Origin: M0108 sp937862735
GTDB lineage: Bacteria; Pseudomonadota; Gammaproteobacteria; Chromatiales; Chromatiaceae
Assembly (NCBI GenBank): GCA_937862735.1
Contig: CALMDH010000030.1
Coordinates: forward strand, 7,828 to 71,827
Direction: 5' to 3'
Length of the DNA: 64,000 nt
Translations under genes and position numbers: made by a program
Notes under the pieces: model-generated
The model's input: the letters and a program-made list of their open reading frames with translations, nothing else
Told to the model about the DNA's origin: nothing
Database searches by the model: none
Shown: positions 40,623 to 49,544 of the stretch, piece after piece
Numbering within the stretch: the stretch's first letter is position 1
Layout of the letters: the number at the start of each line of letters is the position of its first letter

Positions 40623-40641
40623 GACCTTCCCCGAGGTGCCC

Positions 40642-40881
40642 ATGCTCGGTTCCGACTACCCCAAGATCCACGCCCAGCACATCGAGGCGCCGACGCGGCG
40701 CTTCCTGTGCGAGTACCACCATGCCGCCTATCGGCCGCATGGGGTCCCGCTCGTCTTCCCGGCCGAGACCCGCCGGGAATGGGTCCTGGCCGAGAGCGGG
40801 GAGGGCGCGCTTGCCATCGCCCGCTATCACCACTTTCGCCACGGGTCCGGCTTCCGCATCCTGGAAGGGCCGGCACAGTGA
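40642..40881 (+). CDS. Small hypothetical plasmid protein
   Basis: A 79-residue protein (MLGSDYPKIHAQHIEAPTRR...), aromatic- and His-rich (EYHHAAYRPHG, ARYHHFRHGSGF). ATG 40642 is preceded by GAGGTG at correct distance; ATG 40594 overlapping parB is possible but would translate the hairpin. Its stop overlaps the next gene (GTGA). Function unknown. Confidence 0.65.
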   Translation: MLGSDYPKIHAQHIEAPTRRFLCEYHHAAYRPHGVPLVFPAETRREWVLAESGEGALAIARYHHFRHGSGFRILEGPAQ

Positions 40882-41714
40882 AGAAGGAGGGTATCCCGGT
40901 CTGCCCCGAGTGCGGCGGCCCCATGCACCTGGAGCGCTCGGCCTACGGTCGCACCTGGGAGTGCGACCGCGGTCGGGACCTGCGCTCCCGGTGCGCGGGG
41001 TTGATCCGCGTCGAGGATCGGGAGCCGCTCACCGACCTTCAGCTCGCTACGGCGATGGCCCGGCGGTCGTTCGGGGGCTCGAAGGAGAGGGCCAAGGACC
41101 AGGCCCGCTATCGGCGCCTGGTCACCTCACTGCGCGAACTGGAGGCGAGCCCCTATCTGTCGTCGCCGGAGCGCGAGGGCCTCGCCGAGGCCAGGGGCAC
41201 GGTCGAGCGTCTGGCCAAGGCCGCGGCGCTGGCGAAGGATCGGGTCAAGCGCCAGGAGAAGGCCGCCGAGGCCGAGCGCGAGGCCCGTTACCGGGAGGCG
41301 GCCGGACTCCTGGCGATGTCCTATCCCTTCGATCCGAACCGCTTGGAGGCCACCGTCATCGACCTGCTGGCGCTGGATCGCTACACCCACGCGGACTGGC
41401 TCATTCAGCCCGAGTCGGTCGAGGGCTTCGCGGACCGGCTGCGCCGGCGTGCCGCCCCCGAGCAGAGCCCCATGGACCTCCTGCTGCGCGAGCTGGCGTC
41501 CCATCAGGAGCAGGTTCGTGCCCATGTCGCCCGCGACTGGGCCAGCAGCGCCGAGCCCCTCGCGGACCTGAGCGCGCGCCTGGCCGAGGGACTGCCCGCC
41601 CTGCGCGAGGCCATCCTGGCCGCCCCGCCGATGCTTCTCTTGGGGGTGCGCCATGTACTGGATGGTGGGGTCCCGCTGAAGGTGTTGCGCCTGCCGGTCC
41701 GCGAGGCGCCATGA
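40878..41714 (+). CDS. Zinc-ribbon plus coiled-coil hypothetical protein
   Basis: A 278-residue protein starting with GTG. The N-terminus forms a zinc ribbon CPECGGPM...WECDRGRDLRSRC like those of topoisomerase I tails and DNA-binding plasmid proteins. A charged coiled coil follows (VERLAKAAALAKDRVKRQEKAAEAEREARYREA) and then a helical C-terminus. It is coupled by 4-bp overlaps to both neighbours. A role in DNA handling during transfer or replication is plausible but unproven. Confidence 0.7.
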   Translation: MKKEGIPVCPECGGPMHLERSAYGRTWECDRGRDLRSRCAGLIRVEDREPLTDLQLATAMARRSFGGSKERAKDQARYRRLVTSLRELEASPYLSSPEREGLAEARGTVERLAKAAALAKDRVKRQEKAAEAEREARYREAAGLLAMSYPFDPNRLEATVIDLLALDRYTHADWLIQPESVEGFADRLRRRAAPEQSPMDLLLRELASHQEQVRAHVARDWASSAEPLADLSARLAEGLPALREAILAAPPMLLLGVRHVLDGGVPLKVLRLPVREAP

Positions 41715-42016
41715 TGCCGATCCCCAATGCCACGCGGCGGCAAGTGATCTCGGCGTTCCGGTTCCACAGCCACCTGTCCCCGGCCGAGGCCGCCGCATTG
41801 CTGACGACCTTCGCCATCGCCCAGGGGCTGTCCGACCCGCGACGGCCGCCGCCGGGGTCCGCCCTGGAGCAATGGGCCACCGCTACGAAAGCCCCCCTCT
41901 GGGCGGTCCGGGCCGCTGCCTCCTGGCTGCATGCCCATGCCGCCCTGGCCGACCCTGACGAGCAAACCGCCGTCGCAGAGGTCCTGGGCCAGGTCGTCGG
42001 GGGAGGGGAGGCATGA
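41711..42016 (+). CDS. Small hypothetical plasmid protein
   Basis: A 101-residue helical protein (NATRRQVISAFRFHSHLSPAEAAALLTTFAIAQG; WATATKAPLWAVRAAASWLHAHAAL). No recognised domain. Coupled on both sides by ATGA overlaps within the parB-downstream gene group. Confidence 0.65.
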   Translation: MMPIPNATRRQVISAFRFHSHLSPAEAAALLTTFAIAQGLSDPRRPPPGSALEQWATATKAPLWAVRAAASWLHAHAALADPDEQTAVAEVLGQVVGGGEA

Positions 42017-43083
42017 GACTTTCGCATGCGAAAAACCCCGCCCCTTCCGACACCCCGCGCCAGCGCGATGAGCTGGAGCGCTTCAAGACCGCCGTTAACC
42101 TGACCGAGTACGCCGCGTCCGAGGGCTACCAGCTCGACCGCCGGGCGAGTTCCCGCAACTCCGTGGTTATGCGCCACCCCGGCGGCGACAAGATCGTCAT
42201 CGCCCGCGGTGAGGACGACCACTGGATCTACTTCTCGGTGCGCGACGACAGCGACAACGGCTCGATCATCGACTTCATCCAGCACCGGCGCCGGTGCTCC
42301 ATCGGCGAGGTCCGCCAAGAGTTGCGGCCCTGGGTCGGCGGCTCCTTCGTCCGGCCCGTGCCGGGGCTGTATGTCCACGAGGTCGTTACGGTCTCCCGGG
42401 ACCGGGCGGGGGTCATCCGCGCACTGGCCGGGATGCGCCCTCTGATAACGCATCGGTACCTGGAGGAAGAGCGGGGGATTCCCCGGGGTTTGCTCGAACA
42501 CCCCAGATTCGCCGGCCGGGTGTTGGTGGATGCCCGCTCAAACGTCGTCTTCCCCCATGCCGACCGGGACGGACCCTGCGGGTACGAGGTCAAGAACCGC
42601 GGGTTTACCGGCTTTGCGCCGGGAGGGGAAAAGGGGCTCTGGATCTCGGGCGTGCAGCGCACCGATACCGCCCTGGTCCTGGCCGAGAGTGGCATTGACG
42701 CCTTGAGCTATGCCGCCCTGCACCCCGACGACAACGCTCGCTATGCGAGCTTCGGGGGTGCCATGAACCCGCTCCAGCCGGCCCTGATCCGGGCGGCCGT
42801 CGAGCGTCTGGCGCCGGGGGCAACGGTGCGGATCGCCACGGACAACGACGAGGACGGCGCCGGCTTCGCGGTCATCATCGAGGGGCTGGTTGCGGAGACG
42901 GGGAGGGGGGACCTGGCGGTCGAGCGGGCCGTGCCGAGCAACGCCAAAGATTGGAACGATGTGTTGAAGCTCTGCATCGCAAAGGCAGCGTCTGAAGGTC
43001 AGTCATTGCTGGGGCTCCGGGAGGAGCCCCAAGCCAGACAGGGGGCGAATGTGCGCCTTACCACAACCGCGCCAGCGAATTAG
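42013..43083 (+). CDS. Toprim domain protein (DUF3991 + Toprim_2), primase-like
   Basis: A 356-residue protein with an N-terminal zinc-finger-lacking primase-like DUF3991 part (FKTAVNLTEYAASEGYQL, IYFSVRDDSDNGSIIDFIQHRRRCSIGEVRQEL) and a Toprim domain (ALVLAESGIDALSYAALH with the catalytic Glu, and VRIATDNDEDGAGF with the DxD-type pair). Such proteins occur on many conjugative elements and probably act in DNA priming or processing after entry. The ATG overlaps the previous stop and follows GGGAGGGGAGG. Codons 3-7 contain palindrome copy 6. Confidence 0.82.
   Translation: MRLSHAKNPAPSDTPRQRDELERFKTAVNLTEYAASEGYQLDRRASSRNSVVMRHPGGDKIVIARGEDDHWIYFSVRDDSDNGSIIDFIQHRRRCSIGEVRQELRPWVGGSFVRPVPGLYVHEVVTVSRDRAGVIRALAGMRPLITHRYLEEERGIPRGLLEHPRFAGRVLVDARSNVVFPHADRDGPCGYEVKNRGFTGFAPGGEKGLWISGVQRTDTALVLAESGIDALSYAALHPDDNARYASFGGAMNPLQPALIRAAVERLAPGATVRIATDNDEDGAGFAVIIEGLVAETGRGDLAVERAVPSNAKDWNDVLKLCIAKAASEGQSLLGLREEPQARQGANVRLTTTAPAN
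42020..42033. promoter_or_regulatory. Backbone palindrome copy 6 (inside coding sequence)
   Basis: TTTCGCATGCGAAA within codons 3-7 of the Toprim gene, encoding LSHAK. Conservation inside a reading frame argues that the DNA site itself is needed. Confidence 0.8.
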
Positions 43084-43496
43084 CCCTGTGCGGGAACCGG
43101 TATTGCGGAATGCGAGCCAACATGGTGACGCACAGCGATGGCTCGGGTATCCGGAGGCAGCGAAGCAAACTCGACGGAGAAGCGTGCGCGATCCGGATTC
43201 CTGGCGGTCGGGCTGCGGCCATATAGCGCCCCTTGGCGTGCTGTTATGACCTCGCCGTCCTGGTTCAGCAGATCGACATCCACATGGCCAAGGATGCGTC
43301 CGCGGTAGATCCAGCGCTTCACGATTCGGCCCGAGACCACGAGGCCGCCATCGGCAGGCGTTTGGGCCACATCGACCGGGACAAGCCGCTCACTGGTGTC
43401 GATGTTGAGCCGAAGCGGGGTATCGGTCGCCGCCTCTATGACGGGGACCAGGGTAAGCAGTCCGGATACGATGATTGTAGGAACTGGTAGTTTCAT
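43080..43496 (-). CDS. Small exported protein of the metal-efflux operon
   Basis: A 138-residue protein with a signal peptide (PVPTIIVSGLLTLVPVIEA) and a beta-rich mature part (RLNIDTSERLVPVDVAQTP, GRIVKRWIYRGRILGHVDVDLL). The ATG overlaps the RND stop by 4 bp. It is the last gene of the czc-like operon; function unknown, probably periplasmic metal handling or accessory. Confidence 0.7.
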   Translation of the reverse strand: MKLPVPTIIVSGLLTLVPVIEAATDTPLRLNIDTSERLVPVDVAQTPADGGLVVSGRIVKRWIYRGRILGHVDVDLLNQDGEVITARQGALYGRSPTARNPDRARFSVEFASLPPDTRAIAVRHHVGSHSAIPVPAQG

Positions 43497-46400
43497 GGAC
43501 GATCTCCGTTGGGGTTGGTCGGATTGGTGCGCGGAGCGACGCCGCGGGAAAAGACCGGGTAGAGCGCGGGCAGGACGAAGAGGGTGAGGAAGGTCGAGGA
43601 CGCCAGGCCGCCGACGACGACGGTGGCCAATGGCCGTTGGACCTCGGAGCCGACCCCGCTGGCAAGCAGCATCGGGATCAGGCCCAGGGCGGCGATGGCG
43701 GCGGTCATGAGCACCGGGCGCAGGCGCGACAGGGCACCGGCGTAGACGGCTTCGGTCATGGTCTCGCCCGCCGTCAGGTTCTGGTTGATGGCGTTGACCA
43801 TGACCACGCCGTTGAGCACGGCCACGCCGAACAGGGCGATGAAGCCGATGGAGCCGGGGACCGACAGGTACTGACCGGACCAGTACAGCGCCGCTATGCC
43901 GCCAATCAGGGCCAGGGGCACGTTGAGCATGATCAGCAGGGCCTGGCCGACGGAATGGAAGGCGAAATACAGGAGCAGGAAGATCAGCCCCAGGGACAGG
44001 GGTACGACCAGGCTCAAGCGGGCCTGGGCGCGCTCCTGGTTCTCGAACTGGCCGCCGAACACGACGCTGTAGCCGGGGGGCAGGTCGATCTCCCGGTCGA
44101 TGCGCCCCCGCAGCTCGGCCACCAGACCACCCATGTCGCGGCCCTCGACGTTGGCCTGGATGACGACGCGGCGCTGCACGTCGTCGCGGCGGATTTGGGG
44201 TGGACCGGACTCGACGGACACGCTCGCCACATCCTTGAGCCGCACCCAGGCCCCCTGGGGGCTCTGCAGGATCAGGTCGCCGATGGCCTCTGGGCTGCCG
44301 CGGTACTGCGGGGCGAGGCGGACATAGATGTCGTAACGCTCGTTGCCCCGGATCACCTGCCCGGCCTCGACGCCGCCGATGGCGTCGGCCACCAGGTCCG
44401 TGACCTGGGAGACGGGGATGCCGTAACGGGCGAGGCGGTCGCGATCCGGGCGGACCACCAGTTGGGACTCGCCCGCGATCTGCTCCATGGCCACGCCCCG
44501 GGTCCCTTCTACGGCCTTGACGAGGCGCTCGATGGCCTGCCCCTTCTCGGCCAGCACACCCAGATCCGGCCCGAACAACTTGATGGCCAACTGGGCCTTG
44601 ACGCCCGAGAGCAGCTCGTCGACGCGCGTGGCGATCGGCTGGGAGAAGGAGAATAGCAGGCCGGGGTGGATCGACATGCGCTCCTCCATGACCCGTTGCA
44701 GCGACGCCCGGTCTGGGGCAGTGCGCCATCGCTCGACCGGGATCAGGCCGAGATAGATCTCGATATTGGAGACCGGCTCCGGGTCGCCCCCCAGCTCGGG
44801 ACGGCCGACGCGGCTGGAGGCGTAGGTCACCTCGGGGATGTCCATCAGGACCCGCTCCAGCTTGGTCGCGACCGTGAGCGCGGTCTCGAGGCTGGACGAG
44901 GGGGCCAGGGTCACGCGGATATTGATCGTGCCCTCCTCCAGTTCGGGGACGAACTCGGTCCCCAGGCGCGGCACCAGCCACATGGCCCCGGCGAACAACC
45001 CGAGGGCGAACGCCACCACCAGCCAGCGCGCCCGGAGCGCCCGGCGCAACAGGCGTCGGTAGAGCCATTCCAGCGGCACGAAGACGGGGCTCGCCCGATG
45101 CCGCGGCGGGCGGCGGAAGGCATAGGAGGCCAGCGCCGGCATCACCACCAGGGCCACCGCCAGGGAGGCCAGCATCGCCAGTACGATGGACATCGCCATG
45201 GGCTGGAAGAGCTTGCCCTCGACACCCTCCAGGGTGAACAGGGGTGCGAACACGACGATGATGATGATGACCGCGTAGAACACGGGCTGCCCCACCTCGC
45301 GGGCCGCCTCCTGGATGCGCAGGGCGATGCCGCCGCGGTCGGCAGCCGCAGCGAAGGGGTCTGAATCCTCCATCGCGACATCCCGTTTGACCTGATCGAG
45401 GTGGGTCGCGTCCGGTTGCGTAAGGTGCCTGAAGATGTTCTCCATCATCACCACCGAGCCGTCCACCATCATGCCGATGGCGATGGCGAGCCCGCCGAGG
45501 GACATCAGGTTCGCCGACAGCCCCCAGTAGCTCATCAGGGTCAGGGCCAGCCCCACCGAGAGCGGGACCGAGATCAGCACCAGCAGGGTCGCGCGCAGAT
45601 TGAGCAGGAACAGGAGCAGCACGATCAGGATCAACACGAAGGCCTCCAGCAGGGCCTTGGTCACGGTGCCGACCGCCCGCTCGACCAGGTCCGCCTGGTC
45701 GTAGAAGGGCTCGATGGTAACCCCGTCCGGGAGGGCCTGTTGAATAGCCGGGAGGCGTTCCTTGACCCCGTCGATGGCCGCCTTGGTGTTGGCGCCCATG
45801 CGTTTGAGCACGATCCCGGCCACCACCTCGCCGAGCGCTTTTGGGGCGCCGTCGGCGTCGCGCAGGCTCATGGTCACGGCCCCCTGGCGGATCTCGCCGC
45901 CGAATCCGACCTGCGCCACGTCGGCGACGCGCACCACGACCCCATCGACATTCTTCAGCGGGATGTTGCCGATGTCGCGCAGCCCGTCCTCGGCGGGGCG
46001 CACCCAGCCGACGCCGCGGATGACGAGCTGCTCCGCGCCCCGGTTCAGGTACCAGCCCCCGGCATTGCGGTTGTTCTCCTCGATGGCCTTGGCCAGGTCC
46101 TGAACCGACAGGCCGTAAGAGAGCAGGCGCTTGGGATCGGCGCGCACCTGGAACTGGCGCACCTCGCCGCCGAAGGAGAGCACCTCGGTGACGCCATTCA
46201 CCGGCATCAGGAGCAGCTTGACGACCCAGTCGTTGAGGCTGCGCAGGGCCAGTGTGTCGTACCGACTGGGGTCGTCGGCGCGCAGAATGTATTGGAATAC
46301 TTGCCCCAGACCGGAGGTATTGGGACCCATCTCCGGGGTGCCGACCCCAGGCGGGATCTGCTCGCGGGCGTCCTGGAGCCGCTCGAAGACGAGCTGGCGG

Positions 46401-46717
46401 GCGAAGTAGATGTCGGTCCCTTCCGCGAACACCACGGTGATGACCGAGAGCCCCGTCTTGGAGATGGAGCGCACCTCCTCGACGGCCGGCAAGGCATACA
46501 TCACCGCCTCGATGGGGAAGGTGATGAGCTGTTCCACCTCCTCGGCGGCGAGCCCCGGCGCCTCGGTGTTGACGGTGACCTGGATGTTGGTCACGTCCGG
46601 AAAGGCGTCCAGGTTGAGCTTGGGTATCAGCGCGCCGCCCGCGGCCACCGCCGCCAGGAGCCCGAGTACCACCAGGAGGCGGTTGGTGACCGCCCATACT
46701 AGAATCCGATCAAGCAT
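43493..46717 (-). CDS. czcA: Heavy-metal RND efflux pump, complete (CzcA/CusA family)
   Basis: A 1074-residue inner-membrane pump with the full RND layout: N-terminal helix, FPDVTNIQVTVNTEAPGLAAEEVEQLITFPIE (heavy-metal subfamily signature), two porter loops, and paired membrane blocks such as SLGGLAIAIGMMVDGSVVMMENIF with the proton-relay Asp. The C-terminus ends with VVVGGLASSTFLTLFVLPALYPVF. It follows the membrane fusion protein by 10 bp. The substrate (Zn/Cd/Co or Cu) cannot be fixed; neighbouring Zn/Cd-type ATPase and MerR favour divalent ions, the Met-rich small protein favours copper. Confidence 0.93.
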   Translation of the reverse strand: MLDRILVWAVTNRLLVVLGLLAAVAAGGALIPKLNLDAFPDVTNIQVTVNTEAPGLAAEEVEQLITFPIEAVMYALPAVEEVRSISKTGLSVITVVFAEGTDIYFARQLVFERLQDAREQIPPGVGTPEMGPNTSGLGQVFQYILRADDPSRYDTLALRSLNDWVVKLLLMPVNGVTEVLSFGGEVRQFQVRADPKRLLSYGLSVQDLAKAIEENNRNAGGWYLNRGAEQLVIRGVGWVRPAEDGLRDIGNIPLKNVDGVVVRVADVAQVGFGGEIRQGAVTMSLRDADGAPKALGEVVAGIVLKRMGANTKAAIDGVKERLPAIQQALPDGVTIEPFYDQADLVERAVGTVTKALLEAFVLILIVLLLFLLNLRATLLVLISVPLSVGLALTLMSYWGLSANLMSLGGLAIAIGMMVDGSVVMMENIFRHLTQPDATHLDQVKRDVAMEDSDPFAAAADRGGIALRIQEAAREVGQPVFYAVIIIIVVFAPLFTLEGVEGKLFQPMAMSIVLAMLASLAVALVVMPALASYAFRRPPRHRASPVFVPLEWLYRRLLRRALRARWLVVAFALGLFAGAMWLVPRLGTEFVPELEEGTINIRVTLAPSSSLETALTVATKLERVLMDIPEVTYASSRVGRPELGGDPEPVSNIEIYLGLIPVERWRTAPDRASLQRVMEERMSIHPGLLFSFSQPIATRVDELLSGVKAQLAIKLFGPDLGVLAEKGQAIERLVKAVEGTRGVAMEQIAGESQLVVRPDRDRLARYGIPVSQVTDLVADAIGGVEAGQVIRGNERYDIYVRLAPQYRGSPEAIGDLILQSPQGAWVRLKDVASVSVESGPPQIRRDDVQRRVVIQANVEGRDMGGLVAELRGRIDREIDLPPGYSVVFGGQFENQERAQARLSLVVPLSLGLIFLLLYFAFHSVGQALLIMLNVPLALIGGIAALYWSGQYLSVPGSIGFIALFGVAVLNGVVMVNAINQNLTAGETMTEAVYAGALSRLRPVLMTAAIAALGLIPMLLASGVGSEVQRPLATVVVGGLASSTFLTLFVLPALYPVFSRGVAPRTNPTNPNGDRP

Positions 46718-46727
46718 CCCTGCCTCC

Positions 46728-47987
46728 TTAGTGGTTGTGGGGGTCGAAGCCGGCCTTGGCCAGCTCCGACTGGAGGAAGAAGGCGCCCTGGGTCACGACC
46801 CGGGTGCCTGGCGCCAGGCCCTCGATGACGGCCAGGCCGCCCGCGGTACGCACCAGCTCGACCTCGACGGGCTTGAAGGCGTCCTCGCCCTCGGCCACGA
46901 AGACCTGCCAGTCGCCATCCGGGCTGCGCAACACCGCCGCCTCGGGGATCGCCAGCACCGGCTCGGCCGTGCCAACCAGGACGACCACATCCACGAATAC
47001 CCCGGGGTGGAGCCGATGGTCCGGGTCGGGGACCTCGATGCGTACCGCCTGGGTGCGTGTCGTCTCATCCAGCCGGTGATGGATCTGTGTTACCCGCCCT
47101 TCGAGCCAGGCGTCCCCATTCCCAGAGGCGACGCGGGCCTGATCGCCGACCGCGACCCGTTGGGCGTCCGCGGGGGACATTTGCGCTTCGACCCAGCGCA
47201 CGGTCTCGTCGGTGATCTCGAACAGGACCCGACCGGGCTGTACCAACTCCCCCTGAATAAATTCGTCCTGAATCACGGTCCCTGCCTGGGGCGCCAGGAG
47301 ATCGAAGGTGCCGTCGGCGCGCCTCGCGGCGTTCGCCAACAGGGCCGCAATCTGGGTCTCGGTCATGCCGTAGGCCAGTACGCTAGACCGCGCCTTCTGG
47401 CGGGCCACGCTTGCCTCGATGTACTCCTTATCCGAGACGAACTTGTCCTTGATCTTGTCCAGACGCCCCCATTCCAGCTCCGCGACGACCAGATCGCCCT
47501 GGGCCTCGGCCATGTCCACGCTGGAGAGGGTCACCAGGGGTTGACCACGTGCGACGCGGTCGCCCAGGCGGGCGTGCCGTGCGATGACCTGGGCGGCGAT
47601 GCGGGGTGTCACCTGGGCGGTGGCGTAGGCGTTCAGACGCACCTCGCCGGGGGCGCGCAGGCCGTCGCCGAGCGCACGCGCCGTCAGGGTCTCGGTGCTC
47701 AGACCCAGGGTGCGGCGCTGCTCCGGGGTAAGGCGGACCTCTGTCGGTGGCTCGCCGTCGTGCCCGTGGCCATCGCCCTGCCCCTCGCCAGCGTCCTGGT
47801 GGTCATCCGGTTCCGATGCAGGACCGTGGTCCGTGTGGGGCGGCACTGTGGCCGGTGGTCTGCCGGCCGTATCGGTGCCGGCCGTCAGGGCCGCGGGTGT
47901 CCCGACCAACAGGGCGGCAAGTAGGCAGGCCCGCAGGCCCATGTCAGGCGCACGCGGTCTCGCCGCGGTGGTACGGGAATGGAGCAT
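46728..47987 (-). CDS. czcB: RND membrane fusion protein (CzcB/CusB family)
   Basis: A 419-residue periplasmic adaptor linking the RND pump to an outer-membrane channel. It has an N-terminal signal segment (LRACLLAALLVGTPAALTA), a His/Asp-rich putative metal-binding stretch (DDHQDAGEGQGDGHGHDGE), the hairpin (VRLTPEQRRTLGLSTETL; LVVAELEWGRLDKIKDKFVSDKEY), a lipoyl-like domain and a C-terminal barrel (VEVELVRTAGGLAVIEGLAPGTRVV). ATG 47987 follows GAGGACC; ATG 47942 is a second possibility. No outer-membrane channel gene lies next to it. Confidence 0.9.
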   Translation of the reverse strand: MLHSRTTAARPRAPDMGLRACLLAALLVGTPAALTAGTDTAGRPPATVPPHTDHGPASEPDDHQDAGEGQGDGHGHDGEPPTEVRLTPEQRRTLGLSTETLTARALGDGLRAPGEVRLNAYATAQVTPRIAAQVIARHARLGDRVARGQPLVTLSSVDMAEAQGDLVVAELEWGRLDKIKDKFVSDKEYIEASVARQKARSSVLAYGMTETQIAALLANAARRADGTFDLLAPQAGTVIQDEFIQGELVQPGRVLFEITDETVRWVEAQMSPADAQRVAVGDQARVASGNGDAWLEGRVTQIHHRLDETTRTQAVRIEVPDPDHRLHPGVFVDVVVLVGTAEPVLAIPEAAVLRSPDGDWQVFVAEGEDAFKPVEVELVRTAGGLAVIEGLAPGTRVVTQGAFFLQSELAKAGFDPHNH

Positions 47988-48059
47988 CGGAAAGGTCCTC
48001 AATTTGCAGACGTGAACCAGCCGCCACGCCCCAGGCGCGGCGGCCATGCGCCGGACGAA

Positions 48060-48368
48060 TCAGGACCGCGGGGGTCTCAGCGGGAGTGCAGGGGGGAGCG
48101 AGGCGACTGGGCAACCGGCGATGGCAACGGGGCGGTCTGCCCCCAGGGGGCCAAGGGTCGGCGGTCGCTGGTGGAGCCCGATGAGGTGGGCGCTGGCATG
48201 GCACCCGTGATCGCAAGCGTGACCGGGCTGGTCTGTATCGGCCTGCGTCCAGTGCACCGCCGTCAGGCTGTGCTCGGGCTCACCCACACCTGACCCGGCA
48301 AAGGCCCAAGCGGACCCGTAGCCGAGGATCGACAAGGCCAACAGGGTGGTGAGGATGCGCCGGAGCAT
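48060..48368 (-). CDS. Small His/Cys-rich exported protein
   Basis: A 102-residue protein with a signal peptide (LTTLLALSILGYGSAWAFA) and a His/Cys-rich centre (GHACDHGCHASAHLIGLHQ) suited to metal binding. Small proteins of this kind often open czc/cus operons. The start ATG 48368 precedes the signal peptide; the longer frame runs into the MITE. First gene of the czcBA unit. Confidence 0.65.
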   Translation of the reverse strand: MLRRILTTLLALSILGYGSAWAFAGSGVGEPEHSLTAVHWTQADTDQPGHACDHGCHASAHLIGLHQRPPTLGPLGADRPVAIAGCPVASLPPALPLRPPRS

Positions 48369-48486
48369 GTTGGCGATCTGGGAGAGCGGCGTGGGTTGGT
48401 TGAAGACTGGAGCGATTGTTAGGCCAGACCAAGGGAAATGCAATGTTCGGCAGCGCGAGCCATCCCAGGCAAAACGGCCTTGCCCC

Positions 48487-48674
48487 CAAGCCGTCCGACA
48501 AAGGTGTTGCTCCACTCGGAAAATATGTCATTGCGCCAAGGTGTTGAGGCCGATTGGCATGCAGAAGATATTTGCCCAATACCCGGCACGCTAGAATCGC
48601 CTGTAACCGATTGTTTTCGTGGGCGCAGTTAGTAACGTTCCGTCGAGCGTGCAACACCTTTGTCGGACGGCTTG
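48487..48674. mobile_element. MITE, 188 bp, with 24-bp perfect ends and 9-bp target duplication
   Basis: The 24-bp arms 48487-48510 (CAAGCCGTCCGACAAAGG...) and 48651-48674 are perfect inverted repeats. CCTTGCCCC flanks it on both sides (48478-48486 and 48675-48683), a 9-bp target-site duplication. The interior has no ORF. It separates the czc unit from the cytochrome/ATPase unit. Confidence 0.85.
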
Positions 48675-48699
48675 CCTTGCCCCGCGCTTGCCGCGTCGC

Positions 48700-48840
48700 C
48701 TACCCGGCCTTCTGGAGCGCCACCAGCTCCCGCAGCAGGGCCTCGATGTTGGCCATGTGGGTCTCCATGGCGGTCATGTGCTTCATCATCAGCTCGCGGT
48801 TCTGCATCATCATTTGGGGATTTATCCTGATTGGGTTCAT
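48700..48840 (-). CDS. Small Met-rich protein
   Basis: A 46-residue protein: MNPIRINPQMMMQNRELMMK then HMTAMETHMANIEALLRELV and ALQKAG. Ten of the residues are Met, grouped with His in the first two thirds; the end is an amphipathic helix. The ATG overlaps the cytochrome stop by 4 bp (ATGA), which supports it being real. Met/His clusters suggest Cu(I)/Ag(I) binding. No family known to me. Confidence 0.6.
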   Translation of the reverse strand: MNPIRINPQMMMQNRELMMKHMTAMETHMANIEALLRELVALQKAG

Positions 48841-49487
48841 TGCAGGTTCCGCAAAAAGTGCACGAGCTTCCACCGGTCGCTCTCGCCGAGGGTGGTCTTG
48901 AAGGCTGGCATGGCCGTGCCCAAGGCCGCCCCGCCCTCGCCGATGGTCCACATGAGGTAGCCGTCCGAGGCCATGGGCATGCTCATCAACCATCTCAGGT
49001 CCGCGGGCGGGGGGGCCAGTCCCGCGCCGGCCGGGCCGTCGCCCGCACCGCTCGGCCCATGACAGGTGGCGCAGTTGGCGCTGTAGAGCCGCTCGCCTTG
49101 GGCGAGCCCCTCCGGGGTCGCTGGGAGCGGATTGCGGAGATCGCGATAGGCGGTTGGGATACCGCCCATCATGGCCATGCGATGTCGCGCCATGGATTGG
49201 CCCATCATCCCTCCCTGCGGGCCGCCGCCACCGCGGCGGCCATTCCAGCTCCCTCCGCAGCGACCTTCCCAGTTTCCTCCGCACCGGCCTTCCCGGCTTC
49301 CCCCGCACCGGCCTTCCCAGCCTCCTCCGCACCGACCCTGGGCGAGTCTCTGGTCGGGAGCCGCCGGCCGTTGGATCTCACTCACTTGAAACGGGTTGTC
49401 GTCGGCGGACAGCGCCGGTGCCGCGGACAAAGAGGTGGCAAGGGCGGCTGCCATGCCACTCAACAAGGCAAGCTTGCGATCGTTCAT
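48837..49487 (-). CDS. c-type cytochrome with Cys/Arg/Gly repeat
   Basis: A 216-residue exported protein: signal peptide (LALLSGMAAALATSLSAAPALS), then about five tandem copies of an 8-residue unit (GRCGGSWE-like: GRCGG, GRCGGSRE, GRCGGNWE, GRCGGSWN) with four Cys, a Met-rich linker (GGMMGQSMARHRMAMMGG), and a C-terminal monohaem cytochrome c domain with CATCH haem site and axial-ligand-type Met. ATG 49487 follows GAGG. The repeat may bind metal. Its placement in a metal-resistance operon suggests electron transfer or copper-linked redox chemistry. Confidence 0.82.
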   Translation of the reverse strand: MNDRKLALLSGMAAALATSLSAAPALSADDNPFQVSEIQRPAAPDQRLAQGRCGGGWEGRCGGSREGRCGGNWEGRCGGSWNGRRGGGGPQGGMMGQSMARHRMAMMGGIPTAYRDLRNPLPATPEGLAQGERLYSANCATCHGPSGAGDGPAGAGLAPPPADLRWLMSMPMASDGYLMWTIGEGGAALGTAMPAFKTTLGESDRWKLVHFLRNLQ

Positions 49488-49544
49488 GCGTGTCGTCCTC
49501 AAAAAATGACGGATTCGTTCGTCTGATCGGTGACCGCTTTGGCC

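Noticed and set aside
40594..40641. Earlier start of the small gene after parB at ATG 40594
   Set aside because: It would translate a perfect 9-bp hairpin and lacks a Shine-Dalgarno, whereas ATG 40642 has GAGGTG at good distance. Not fully excluded because of the TGATG overlap with parB.
43080..46697. 1205-codon frame spanning the RND gene on the same strand
   Set aside because: Only its last 138 codons (43080-43496) are a real gene. The rest is an alternative frame of the pump, rich in Arg, Pro and Gly.
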